DNA from: Parasitella parasitica
Taxonomy: Eukaryota; Mucoromycota; Mucoromycetes; Mucorales; Mucoraceae
Direction: 5' to 3'
Assembly: GCA_025201805.1 (NCBI GenBank)
Contig: MU619293.1
Coordinates: 44,033 to 66,824, forward strand
Length of the DNA: 22,792 bases
The notes beneath the pieces were generated by a model. That model made no database searches. It worked only from the letters and a program-made list of their open reading frames with translations, and was not told the origin of the DNA. Positions within the stretch are counted from its first letter, which is position 1. Each line of letters begins with the position of its first letter. Positions 9,801-20,056 of this stretch are shown here, one piece after another. The position numbers and the translations under genes were made by a program.

Positions 9801-9806
9801 TTTATT
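9801..9806 (-). terminator. Polyadenylation hexamer overlapping the RasGEF stop codon
   Basis: AATAAA on the minus strand starts at the last A of the TAA stop (9808-9806). If used, it gives an unusually short 3' UTR. It also supports the last exon proposed for the RasGEF gene. Confidence 0.5.
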
Positions 9807-12800
9807 TACGCAAATCCAGATTCTTTCAATCTTCTCGCAATAGTATCTTCGTCTTTTTCTCTACACAATAAAACAAAACTGCGAGTCAGAAACATATTCA
9901 CATCTGCATCAATGTGCCATTTGTTACCTTGGCTCTGCTATTAAACTAATTTTGTACAACTCTTCCTCTTCTCTGCTCGAATGCAAATGTGTCTTGATAA
10001 ATTCTTGAATATCGGGGACTGCAGCCAGCATGTAATGCGTCGACTGATGTTGCTGAAGGTCGCGGATAACTTCGGCAGTCTTCATACGCTTTGCAAAGTT
10101 GATCAGATTCTTTGATTTTTTGAGGAAGTTTGCGTTGCCGTCTTCAATAAAGGTCAAATCTTGCAAGTAGATACCCAGAAAAGGGATGCAGGGCGGGTTG
10201 ACGTTGTGGATCATGTTTCTGTACTCACTAAAGTTTTTATTTGAACCCATCAATTTTCTAATGCTTTGCAGCACTTGCATGTGGCGAGCACTGAGCAGGG
10301 CCCAGGTACGCTTCAGTCTACCGATGGAGCCATTGTCGAATGCAGATAAAATAGCCATGCAGGTGTTGTAATTGTGCAGTTGTCGGCACTTTTCTGCGAC
10401 GTAAATCCAGTGTCTTACTACATACGCTCTTTTCTTGGGGTCTCCGTTATTGCTGAGGATTGAATCTGTCACCCAGGCAGTTATCTGATTTGAGTGCTCA
10501 ATCGATGCTCGGACATTTGCAGCAATGTGCTTTTGGTCTGTATCAGGTTTTCCCCAGTTTTTGTCCAGACATTCAACGGGTTTAATCTTATTATACAGTC
10601 TAAAGTCCATAATGGTCATCTGTCTTGCTAGCTCGAGTGGATCCAAGTCCAAGATTTTCATACGCTTCATGTTCTTTGGCAAAATCGGCACAGGCATGTC
10701 TTCTGCACGCACGCTCAGCTTCATCTTACGGATCTGACTAGAGTCCTCTGCAAGCATACGCTTCTTGATCAACTTCATCAGTTGTTCTGCGCCGAATTTC
10801 ATCGACTCTACAATGACATGCTCAGTGAAATGGATGATTTCCGGTAGAAATGGTCGATCTTCTTCCTCATTAAAGTATGTTTCCAGCCAGGATTTGATAA
10901 CATTAAAGACTCTCAAGCGCACCAGCTTGAGTTTCTTTTCTTTCCATATCTCTAGATCCTTTGGCGTCAATTCCTCAGGTGCAGGCAGTTGGTATCTGTT
11001 AAACAGCTCATCAAAAAGCTCTTGCGTGGTACAAAAGGACCTATACGTCAACAAAAACGTCGAGTTGAAAGCAGAATCTACATGGATATCAGTAAAGTCT
11101 TATTACTACTACTACTACTACTACTATTACACTGTCCCCCCCCAAACACCCCAGCTAACGTAGAACTTACCCAATTGATCATGTTGTGTTAAATGTTGTA
11201 CCAGACAATGTAAGGTTCCGCCCTTAACACTTCCATCCAAGGTAAACATCATTTCGTTAGGATCAATGTTAGGTATCAAAAACCATGGCGTTTCTACACC
11301 CCCCTTGGTGACGATAGTAGAGAAATTTCCAGTACCTGTTGGTGAGAGAGGGCTTGTAGCAGTGCTTACGGTCATATTGCTCATTGTGGGTGACGTTACT
11401 AGTGTATCTCTGCAGCGAACTGCTCCTGTGGGATCTTCGCCAAAGAATGTAGCAGACTTTGCATCTTTATTTTGCTGTCCTGCCTGGTCGGATGTCATAT
11501 CACTATGGCAACTACCGCCATCACTAAGCGTGTCCTCTGTTGCTTCAGTTGGCGCGTTTGATCCCATATCCAATTGGCGAATGCTATTGGCCAGCTCTTT
11601 TGCTGACTGTCCGTCATCTTCAACCGAAAACAAACTGGCTGTAGCTGTGGTTGCTGGAGAAGCATGGCTATTTAGTTTTTGGGAAGGAGTGGGTGTGTCG
11701 CCCTCTTCGCCAAGTTGCTGCTGCTGCTGCTGCTGCTGCTGTTTGGCCATCTCGACAACATCACCGATGCCTGCCTCGATAGCATTAAAGCACTCCTCAA
11801 GGCGCTGGCGAGCGATTTGCACCTGCTCTTGGTTCAGTTCAGAGCTTGTGATTGATTGAGATACTATAAACAAGGAGCCCATAGCAGAGTAAATTGGTTG
11901 CTTGCACTTTACTAGTTCAGGCGCAACTTGACTCATCTCCTCTACCGTGTTTAAGAAATCGCTAATTGTATTGCTGAGATTGCGGAATTGAGCGACCATC
12001 AAAGGAGCGTTAGAGTTTAGTACTTCTAACGTAACTTGAAGATCCTGCTGGCGAAACGTCTCGCTGACGCTTTCGCTAAAGGAACTCATGGCGCCTCGCA
12101 CATTGTCAGCCAAGACAAGCGTCGCTGTTACCATGTCTGACCTACCGATCATGGAGTTTAAGGGGTTCGCTTTCCAAGGCTCGTCCGCAAGTGTGGGTTT
12201 TACATCTTTCAACTGGATCTCCATTTCTTGCGCGCAAGTCATAAAGTTGCGGACAGCAATCAATACTTCGTCCGCATCAGATTCCAACTTGGTCAATGAT
12301 TCAGGTGTCGGCCAGGCGCTAGACGCAACTTTGGTAGATAAAACTAGCTTTGCAAGCGCTGCCAGTAAAGTGCGGTGCAGGTTGCGTAAATTCTTATGCT
12401 GATTGAGGTGAATTGATGTTTCCTTGTCCAGGCATTGGGTCACGTACAGCATCATTCGGATACCTTGCACAACAATGGTCGAGTCTTGGAAAAAGTTCTT
12501 GTTGTAGCCCTGCCTGACAGAATCTTTGAGCTTGTGGATTGCATGAGCAATGATGTACGACAAATTCTGCCATGTCACTGGCTCCTGGGTGGCAATCTCA
12601 TCACCGTCGCTGTTCAAACTGCACGGCCTCTCGTCTGCTGTTGGCTGAGGATGATAGGCCTCCTCCTCCTCCTCCTTCTCCTCCTTCTCCTCCTCCTCCT
12701 TCTCCTCCTCCTTCTCTTTTTGATCCATTGCGGGGAAAGGTGACTCAGGCACCGAGGACATCTACAAACAGCTTGTGCATCAGTAATGCGGTACACGCGC

Positions 12801-13929
12801 ATATCCTTTTATGGGCAGTTTGTCTTACCAAGACACCAGTGTCAGGATCGATGTTTTCCAAGGCCCAAGTGGCTTCCTCAGTCTTGACGTTGTAATAATA
12901 ATACCTGCCTTTAGGGGTTACATTGCGCACCCAATTTGGAGGCAACTGCATGAATTAGGAGTAAGTATATGTTTCTCAACAGTGATACCAGTCATACCCT
13001 GTCATCATCTCGAAATTCCTCTTCCAATTCCTCTTTTAGTAATGATGGAATACCAGATGCTGCACAATGATTGTATGGGTGATCCTCAATGACTGCACGA
13101 TTGGCTGCACGAACAGGACGTACAGGAGGGCGCTGAATTTGCTCTTGCATTTCGTTTATGGAGGGAGATGAGGGGGAAGAAGGGGAGGGAGAGGAGAGGT
13201 CATCAATATGGCCATTCGTGGAAGCAAGTGCCTGCTTTACTTTTTCTTCCATGCCCATCTCAGGAGGAATAGAATATCTCATCTCTTGTGTGCGTGTATT
13301 GTAATAGTACTGTTCTGATCCGTCCTCCGTTGTCTGCAATATCCAGCCAGACGTGTCCTGGGTTTGCTGTGCCGGAGCAATTTCTCCTGCTGGCATCACC
13401 ATTTCTGAAGCATGTAGACTCAAACGTAGACGATGTCGCATTTCCTGGTCCAACAAGCGTTGGCGCTGATAATCAGCTGGTTGTTGGTGATGATGGAATT
13501 GTTGTTGTTGCTGTAGTACTAGTTGCTGTAGTTGTTGTTTTTGTTGTTGTTGTCTGAAACGCCATCGTTCCTGTAGTTCCCACAGCTGCATGTTATTTTA
13601 CAAGTTAGACCAAGATTTCATGAATTTGCATATTTCAACTATTACTTCGTTTTCGTCAGGTATATGAGACTCTTCTTCTGGACTCAGTACCTCGACATAG
13701 TTGCTAGGAAACCATCCTCTTTTTCCATTTGACCTACGTTACAGTTGAGACACAATTTAAGGTTTTATTTCCAACTATTACAAACATACCATCCATCCCA
13801 CCAACCCGACTCGAGTTGAGCCAAGACATCAATAATGACATATGGTTGAAATGATAATGAGGCCGGATCATTAGATTCGTACGGATATAGCGCTCTCACT
13901 CGACAAATTATTTCTCTCTTGTCGCTCAT
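9806..13929 (-). CDS. Ras guanine nucleotide exchange factor with SH3 and WW domains (Cdc25 type)
   Basis: Seven exons (13929-13790, 13733-13646, 13585-12998, 12945-12829, 12761-11171, 11077-9928, 9860-9806) give 1242 residues. An N-terminal SH3 domain (about 8-64) has ALYPYES, the WWDGW tryptophans and GWFPSNYV. A Gln-rich linker is followed by two WW-like domains (about 155-185 and 273-311). A long helical middle region follows, with Glu-rich (about 325-346) and Gln10 (652-661) tracts. The REM/RasGEF_N domain (about 800-960) contains LVQHLTQHDQLDSAFNSTFL, joined across intron 5. The catalytic CDC25 domain (about 986-1224) has RLKRTWALL and PPCIPFLGIYLQDLTFIEDG. It should load GTP onto Ras at the membrane, upstream of cAMP/PKA or MAPK signalling. 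Introns are 52-93 bp. The last exon adds EKDEDTIARRLKESGFA; if intron 6 were retained, its donor would create a stop after EPR. A tiny uORF overlaps the start codon. Both WW domains lack one signature residue. Yeast Cdc25 shares SH3 plus RasGEF but has no WW. Confidence 0.95.
11102..11129. repeat. Trinucleotide repeat in RasGEF intron 5
   Basis: ACT/TAC units on the plus strand, read as GTA/TAG in the sense direction of the RasGEF gene. The repeat lies inside intron 5 (11078-11170), between a G-rich run near the donor and the branch-point-like TACTGAT close to the acceptor. Confidence 0.9.
11714..11743 (-). repeat. CAG repeat encoding polyglutamine in the RasGEF
   Basis: A nearly pure CAG run on the coding strand gives ten glutamines (residues 652-661). 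It sits in the linker between the helical middle region and the catalytic half and is likely to vary in length between isolates. Confidence 0.85.
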
Positions 13930-13937
13930 TTGTACAT
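13926..13937 (-). promoter_or_regulatory. Three-codon upstream ORF overlapping the RasGEF start
   Basis: On the minus strand an ATG at 13937-13935 opens a uORF of three codons (Met-Tyr-Lys) ending in TGA at 13928-13926. Its stop shares bases with the main ATG at 13929-13927 as ATGA. If both lie in the mRNA leader, translation of the RasGEF would need leaky scanning or termination-reinitiation. Confidence 0.5.
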
Positions 13938-13964
13938 GTAATTTGGGTGCAAAGATGAAAAAAG

Positions 13965-13968
<4 letters not shown>

Positions 13969-14005
<37 letters not shown>
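13969..14005. repeat. GA dinucleotide microsatellite
   Basis: About 18 GA units roughly 40 bases upstream of the RasGEF start. It is a CT tract on the RasGEF sense strand. Confidence 0.95.
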
Positions 14006-14008
<3 letters not shown>

Positions 14009-14387
14009 AGGGAAAAAGAAGGGGGGGGGGGAGGACAAAACTAGTTGCGTGGTACAAAAATCAAAAAGGATATCAATGAGAACAATAAAGGTGTTGTCTA
14101 TGAAAAATGCTTAAAGATTTCAACAAAATGAGGTATAGATGCGAATAATGAGCTCTTTTTTTTTTCTTTCTTTAATATAGTTTCCAGGTATCTCGTCTAT
14201 CAAACAAGCTTTTCTTTTGACCATGTGTCTGGACGCAAAGAGAAGGCAGTGATAGAGTTACAAAAAGTGACACCATATTCCTTATGTGTCCGAGTTGGGG
14301 TAACTGTGCATGTAGTCGAGCTTTTTGTATCAAGGAGACAATAGCAAATATTCAAGGAGGCTACAGAAACGTAATATGTAAAATCCT

Positions 14388-14393
14388 TTTATT
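14388..14393 (-). terminator. Putative polyadenylation signal of the formin gene
   Basis: AATAAA on the minus strand, five bases past the formin stop codon (14400-14398). Confidence 0.5.
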
Positions 14394-14397
14394 AGAT

Positions 14398-17300
14398 TTA
14401 TACGGTGAATTCTTCTAGTAATGCTGTCCGAGAGGCGTTGTTTCTTCTCGCGGCTAATCGACTTCTTGAAGATGAAGGCGAATCACTCAGTGCATCATTA
14501 TCAGACTGGATGGATTTCAACAGATCTTCAGCTAATATAACCACCGATTCACTTTTTTGCATTCGCTTTTCCCGAGAAGTGTTGGATCTTTCATTGTTTC
14601 TAGTTCGTTTTACGTTGGTATCGATTTCTCCTGCACGTAATTTGTCGAGCAGATTATCCATGATGTCTTCATCCAGTCCAGCTTGATTTCCTACAACACA
14701 GCCGTTAACACACTCTTTTGTTTAAATACATGGCACAAAAACCTACCATCGCTTGTGTCCACACCTCGAAGTTTTTGGGCTTTGATTTTCTCCCTGCGCG
14801 CTTCCTCTACACGCCTGGCTTTCTCCATATTTTCCAGCTTTTTCCTAGCAGAAACATTGTCTGCCATTGCACGTTCCCAACTCGATGTGAATGTCTTGAA
14901 GATGCCAAAGAATTCATCAGGCTTCATTTGATCTGGGTTTTCGCCATAGTATGCTACAACATCTCTATAGGCTACGTCCATTGATGTGTATCTCACTTCC
15001 AGTTCCTCAAACTTTTCAATAGCTTCGTTTCGGAAACTTCGCATGATCTGGCAGTAGTTGTCTATTTCGCCGGATTCATCATCCTCTTGGTCTTCCTCTG
15101 GATAATGGTTGTCTAGTTCCTCAATCAGTTTTTGTAGCCCCACGCGAATTTCGTTGTAATCTTTCACCATATCTTGCAATGTAACTATGCAATGTCCCCA
15201 AGAAGAAGATGGATGAGTATTTCAAGTATAAAAAAAAAAAAAAAAAGAGAGGCACAGGCTGCTATCACTTACCTCTACATGCGCTTCCACTTTCGTGGAG
15301 ATCATCCAAGAATCCATGAAGACGAGGAAATTTGGATTCGACCGAGTCAACCAAGAAGTGAAGCAAAGTTGTATTGCCTTCTGTTCCTTTTGTATCGACC
15401 AGTTTGTTGATACTGGCAATGCGGATGCCAAAAGCGCCCCCTTGGAAGGTAGTGCCATTCATGAAATTACCCATGACCAGGATAAATTTGAGCAATTCCT
15501 TGAATGATTTCGAGTCTCTGGCAGCAATGGACGCCTCTAAAACAGCACTCATATTCTACATAAATCCACCTTAGGACAAGAACATCTGTATGCACTGCCA
15601 TTTACTTACTCGAGACAGCTGCTGGTGCTTTTCTGCAAATGTAGCACGGAACAGCATATTTTCCACTCTTTCCTTGTATCGTTCAATCTTGAGCATTTCC
15701 ACGCAGAAAGTATCCGGCTTTGATAGCAGCTCCAAATCTTCATCTGATGCCTTGTTTACAAATACAGAGAGCTTGCCTTGTTCGTCCGGTGTAGGAATGT
15801 TTGCCTGTAGGTTGACCAGCAAGTTTTCGGTGATAATGGAATCGTCTACCGACAAAAATGCTTGACGCACTTGCACAAACGACAAATGCTTCAGCTTGGA
15901 AAGCAAAGCAATATTGATATTATATGCCTTTTTGGGGTCTAAAATGCGAATTTCTTCTTTCTTTTCCTTGAGCATCCTCTTTTTGCGTTCAATGACTTTC
16001 TGCGCAAACAATTGTTCGATCGACTGGAAAATGCCCATTGTGTCCAGCTCATCTTCTAATGCCAGTTCATCAATGTCATTTGCTCCCCACACAGTTTTAC
16101 CAACAAAATTTGCTTGGATCTTGGTCCACTGTAAAGCTCGAGTCTTGACATTAGGTTGATGGCGAAGTACCTTGCGAGATGGCGCCATAGGCACGAGAGG
16201 TGCAGCAGGTCCTCCTGGTCCTGGCGGAGGAGGAGGAGGAGGGGGAGGAAGACCTCCAGATAATGCTGGTCCGGGAGGGGGTGGGGGCGGAGGTGGAAGA
16301 GTGGCAGCATCTGTTGTGTCCAATGGGTGTTTTGAGACAGAAATGTTTGCTGATCCAGGCTGTGGAGGAGGTGGAGGAGGAGGAGGTGGAGGAGGAGGAA
16401 TAGCATTTGTGCCCGATGGATGGGCTTGTGGTGGAGGAGGTGGAGGAGGAGGAGGAGGTGGTGGTGGTGGTGGAGAAGAAGAAGATATGCTAATATTGTC
16501 ATTGCTATGAGAATCTACCGTCATTGAGACTGGAGAAGGCGCTAAAATGTCGCCAGTAGCTGGTGCTGGGGGTGCTGGGGGTGCTGGGGGTGCTTGTGGT
16601 GGCGGAGGTGGCGGAGGAATTTCAGTCTTTGATACTTCTGCCAACGGTAAACTCAATGCTGTTTCCGTGGGCTTCTCTTTTACAGCTGGAAGTGATGTAG
16701 CAGACACTAATCCACCGGCATCAGGTGGTAATGTTGCATTCTTGTTATTATGTTGCCTCAATTTATGCTCCAATTCGGCAGCCAATGCACTGATTGGCTT
16801 ATCGTCGTGATATTCTTCTCTATCAGCATCTTGCTCCTTCAAGAGTTGGTTCAGTTGATCCCTGTATTCAATGTTCATCTTGACACCATCCTGGTTTTTG
16901 TCGTCTACAAGACTGGTCGCAGCTGCTTCAGATAGCCAAGTCTTTCTTTCACCTCCGACAGGCACACGTCTGGTTGTTCCTATTAACGGAGTGGTGCCTG
17001 GGATGACAAAACCAGCTGGTCCACCCCCAAGCTGACCCTGCAACGATGACTTGAATGTATTTGACAAACCTTCTGCCCGTGGAATGCTTTCCTATTTGAA
17101 TACATTTTGCTTAGGCCTTTGCTATTTTCGTTTTTACTAGCTTCAAATTACCCCTTCTTCCTCTCCTGGCTTTCCTTCTAGTATAGATTGTGCTTTCAAT
17201 CGGTCATATGCTCTGGTTACCTCTTCCCTGCCCAGCACAAAATGTCCGTTTTGAGAATCTTGCACAATGCCATCCTTTTTGTTTGCATCTGCAGCAGTCA

Positions 17301-19347
17301 TGTAAATGTCTTTCAGTTGCTGATCCAATGCGGTAACGTTCATTTCATACTCTTGTTGAGTGTCCTTTAATTTACGCTGCAAAGTAGCAATTGTATGACG
17401 AGACATGCGCAATAGATCCTCCAGTGAGTTTGTTTTGTCACGTAAAACGCCTATCAACCCCTCGCTCTTGAGATTGACTTGCGTCTCAAGCTCCTGCTTC
17501 TCTTTGATTGCCTTTTCATACATTCGCTTTGTCTCTTTAACCTCTTGTAGCGTTGCATTCAGCTGATCTTGCTCTGCAAACTTGTCAATCAACATGGACA
17601 CTGACCATCCCATTCCCCCGCCAGAGAGACCTTCTTGATTCAACCCCTTTCTATCCATAACAACCTGAGTTATCAGTTTGTCTAAAATTTGAAAATAGCG
17701 AACTTGTATCTCGCCTTGTGCTTGAATCATCAGCATGTGCTGCAAAGCGCTCAGGAAAAAGTTGTAGCTACGTGTGCCCTCTACCCGCCCCAAAATACGC
17801 TCAAAACAGGCTCGAGGATCATTCATGTTGGTCAAAATGGTCTCGTTGTAGATTTCCATGATCTCATCCACGTCATTCTCGCTCATTTGCTTGTAAATGT
17901 TGATATGTCTCCTCAACTGCTCGTTGTTAAAGTCCAGCATTTTCTGTGTGATTGAATCTAGCCCACTAGCGTTCATTTGGTTGCGTAGATGGACTCGTAT
18001 CTCCACATCCTCAATGACCGTAACCAACGAGTTGATTAGCATCATGTTTGACAAGGCAAAGTCTGCAAGGTGATTATCAGGAGCACCGCTTCCCGCCAAT
18101 CGCTTGACATCGTCACTTGCACCCACTAAACTTCCCATTCTTCCTCTGCCATCTAACGTTGCATCTAGCAGCTTCAGCCAGGCATCAAACCTGCCAAACT
18201 CGCCCAGATGCTCGCTTAGCTTATCCAGGCCCTTGAGCACAATTTCTTGTCCTTTTGGTAAATCCACATGGCACACAAAAGCCAAGATTTCGCACACTAA
18301 TTTTCTCGTTTGAATGGGAGGTGACACCAGTGATAGAACAATATGATAGATGCATTGAGGATGTGAAATGACTTCGCGAGCACCCCACTAGTGTATGTGT
18401 GTGTCAGTGAAAACTACAGCTAGGCGCACAGCACATTCCACTACTTACTCGGTTGTTGATGAGCGATTTAAAGCACTTTAGGATTTCGACTTCCATCTGG
18501 AGGTCCGCTTCTGTTCTATTACATGCCGCTGCAATTAGAATATGGCCTTGTTTGCTGCAATGACAGCACTTACTTTTGATCCCTCTGGCTTAGCGTACCA
18601 ATAACGTCGGTAATGATTTGGAGACCCTTTGATTCAATAAACTGTCTAACCCACCCCAGTGGCATGGTTCGTAAACTCACTGCTAAATGCGCTACTAAAC
18701 GAGGAGTGACACCGCTCATATCTGGCTCCAAAAACTTGTCAATGTAGTAATCAGGGGAATTTTTGTCTGGCAAAGCATTCTCTTTGCTTGGCGCATTGTT
18801 GGTGATGTGTGTCGATGATGAAGAGGAGGGCGTTGGTGCCGTTAAATCAGCCTGTTTATCTTGCGACACCATCAGCCATTTTTTTTCTGTTGGGAAACTC
18901 AACATGACCGACCTTGCAGAGGGCTCATGGATGCCTCGACGTGTCTTGGGTGAAGAGGAGGGTGGGGGGGGGGGTTTATGGGTTAGCTTTGCGTCTTTCT
19001 TTGTATCGCCCAATGTGTATATACCAGCATCTTTTCAAACAAGTCTTGCACCTGGGCATCAGTGAATCCGCCGTAATCAATTGAGCTTTTACGAGAGTCC
19101 ACTATTGAGAGAGGGTAGATGAGTGAGGGTTTTTCAAGGGAAGACTGTAAATATGCATACGCTTGTTTGCGACACTGAAACTACCGCGGCCTTCTGTTGA
19201 TACGGATGATGATCTAGACGAATAACCCCATTGCGCTGTTGGCGGAAATGAGCTGCTCTCAGTGCCAGTGGGAGAGAGCCTGGACAAATTCGGCGCCAGG
19301 CTTGAATCAACCTCTTTACGCTTATTCTTTTTTGAAATGCTAAACAT
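14398..19347 (-). CDS. Diaphanous-type formin (GBD/FH3-FH1-FH2-DAD)
   Basis: Nine exons (19347-19161, 19101-19025, 18944-18574, 18515-18449, 18387-17152, 17091-15610, 15555-15273, 15184-14747, 14690-14398) give 1477 residues. The GTPase-binding/FH3 region begins near residue 80 with DLFEKML joined to TRRGIHEPSAR and SFPTEKKW. It continues through LKCFKSLINNR joined to WGAREVISHP, and VCEILAFVCHVDLPKG. Helical coiled coil covers about 500-580. The FH1 domain (about 805-946) has five polyproline runs, the longest 15, that recruit profilin-actin. FH2 (about 953-1360) nucleates and caps actin filaments; it shows LQWTKI, GNFMNGTTFQGGAFG and KLVDTKG. A DAD core, MDNLLDKL (1391-1398), followed by basic residues indicates autoinhibition released by a Rho GTPase, as in Bni1, SepA and For3. 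It likely builds actin cables for tip growth and septation. Introns are 54-88 bp, all GT-AG. In intron 2 a C-rich tract looks like a polyproline ORF but is the pyrimidine tract after CTAAC. A 58-base T tract ends four bases before the ATG. Confidence 0.95.
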
Positions 19348-19349
19348 TT

Positions 19350-19351
<2 letters not shown>

Positions 19352-19409
<58 letters not shown>
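19352..19409. repeat. 58-base poly(dA:dT) tract abutting the formin start
   Basis: An uninterrupted run of 58 A on the plus strand, read as T58 on the formin sense strand and ending four bases before its ATG. The exact length may be uncertain because assemblies often misjudge homopolymers. Confidence 0.9.
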
Positions 19410-19412
<3 letters not shown>

Positions 19413-20021
19413 ACAATGAAAAGAAGGGAATAAATTACCAAGGGTTAAAAATGTTCATCTAACTAAAATGATGCTTTGATAATAACAGAGGTCTGTCCTC
19501 CTTCAAAAAGAGAAAATGCTGTGTAACTTGTGATAAGTTTGTGCTCCACATTTTTATAAACACCCAACAGACCCTGTCAAAATGTTTCGTTTTTGAAGAA
19601 ACTCGCTTTTGCATTACAGACATGCAAGCGTTATTAGCTTTTCAACCTTGAAGCCATGTGGCAGGAAAAAGTGCCAAATACGACAACATCACATCTGAGT
19701 ATGCAAGGCAGGCTAAATTTTACATAATAATGAAAGCTTGTCATATTACTTGGGCTTATAGGACGATTTAAGAGTCGCAGCAAAAGTAACTATCCAGAAA
19801 AGGACATGATTTCTGCTATTTGGCTATATTGTAAGGTTACGTGTATCATGAATCAGCCAGTACGAGCAAAAAAAAAAACCTCTTGCGTGTGCCCCTAATT
19901 GCTTAACCGTAGTACCTTTGTTGCTCCTATTTCTTCCTAATAAAAAACAGAAGCTACGCGCAGATCACTACCACGAACCTTGTAAATAGAGTCTTTGACT
20001 TGACGAGACGTCTGGAATATT

Positions 20022-20056
20022 AATCAGGTGAAAAAAAAAAAAAAAAACACCTGATT
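20022..20056. repeat. Perfect inverted repeat around an A17 loop
   Basis: AATCAGGTG at 20022-20030 and its exact complement CACCTGATT at 20048-20056 flank 17 A. Each arm contains an E-box-type CAGGTG/CACCTG hexamer. It lies about 700 bases upstream of the formin start and 1 kb upstream of the velvet start. Confidence 0.85.

Larger units (their letters stand above)
13930..14397. other. Spacer: RasGEF upstream region and formin 3' end
   Basis: This 468-base gap lies between two minus-strand genes. Next to the RasGEF start it contains a GA microsatellite (13969-14005) and an 11-base G run (14021-14031), which read as CT-rich and C-rich tracts on the sense strand. Such pyrimidine tracts are common near fungal transcription starts. 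The right edge holds the formin polyadenylation signal. I see no gene in it. Confidence 0.7.

Noticed and set aside
12435-12895. Leu-, Pro- and Arg-repeat ORFs
   Set aside because: They are frame shadows of the Glu-rich GAG/GAA repeat in RasGEF exon 5.
16056-16510. Long Gly-rich and Leu/His-rich ORFs in other frames and on the opposite strand
   Set aside because: They are shadows of the proline codon runs in the formin FH1 domain.
18555-18573. 19-base intron in the formin ending at the first TGCAG
   Set aside because: It is far too short to splice. The AATAG acceptor at 18516 gives a 58-base intron and joins SQRDQK to TEADLQMEVE in frame.
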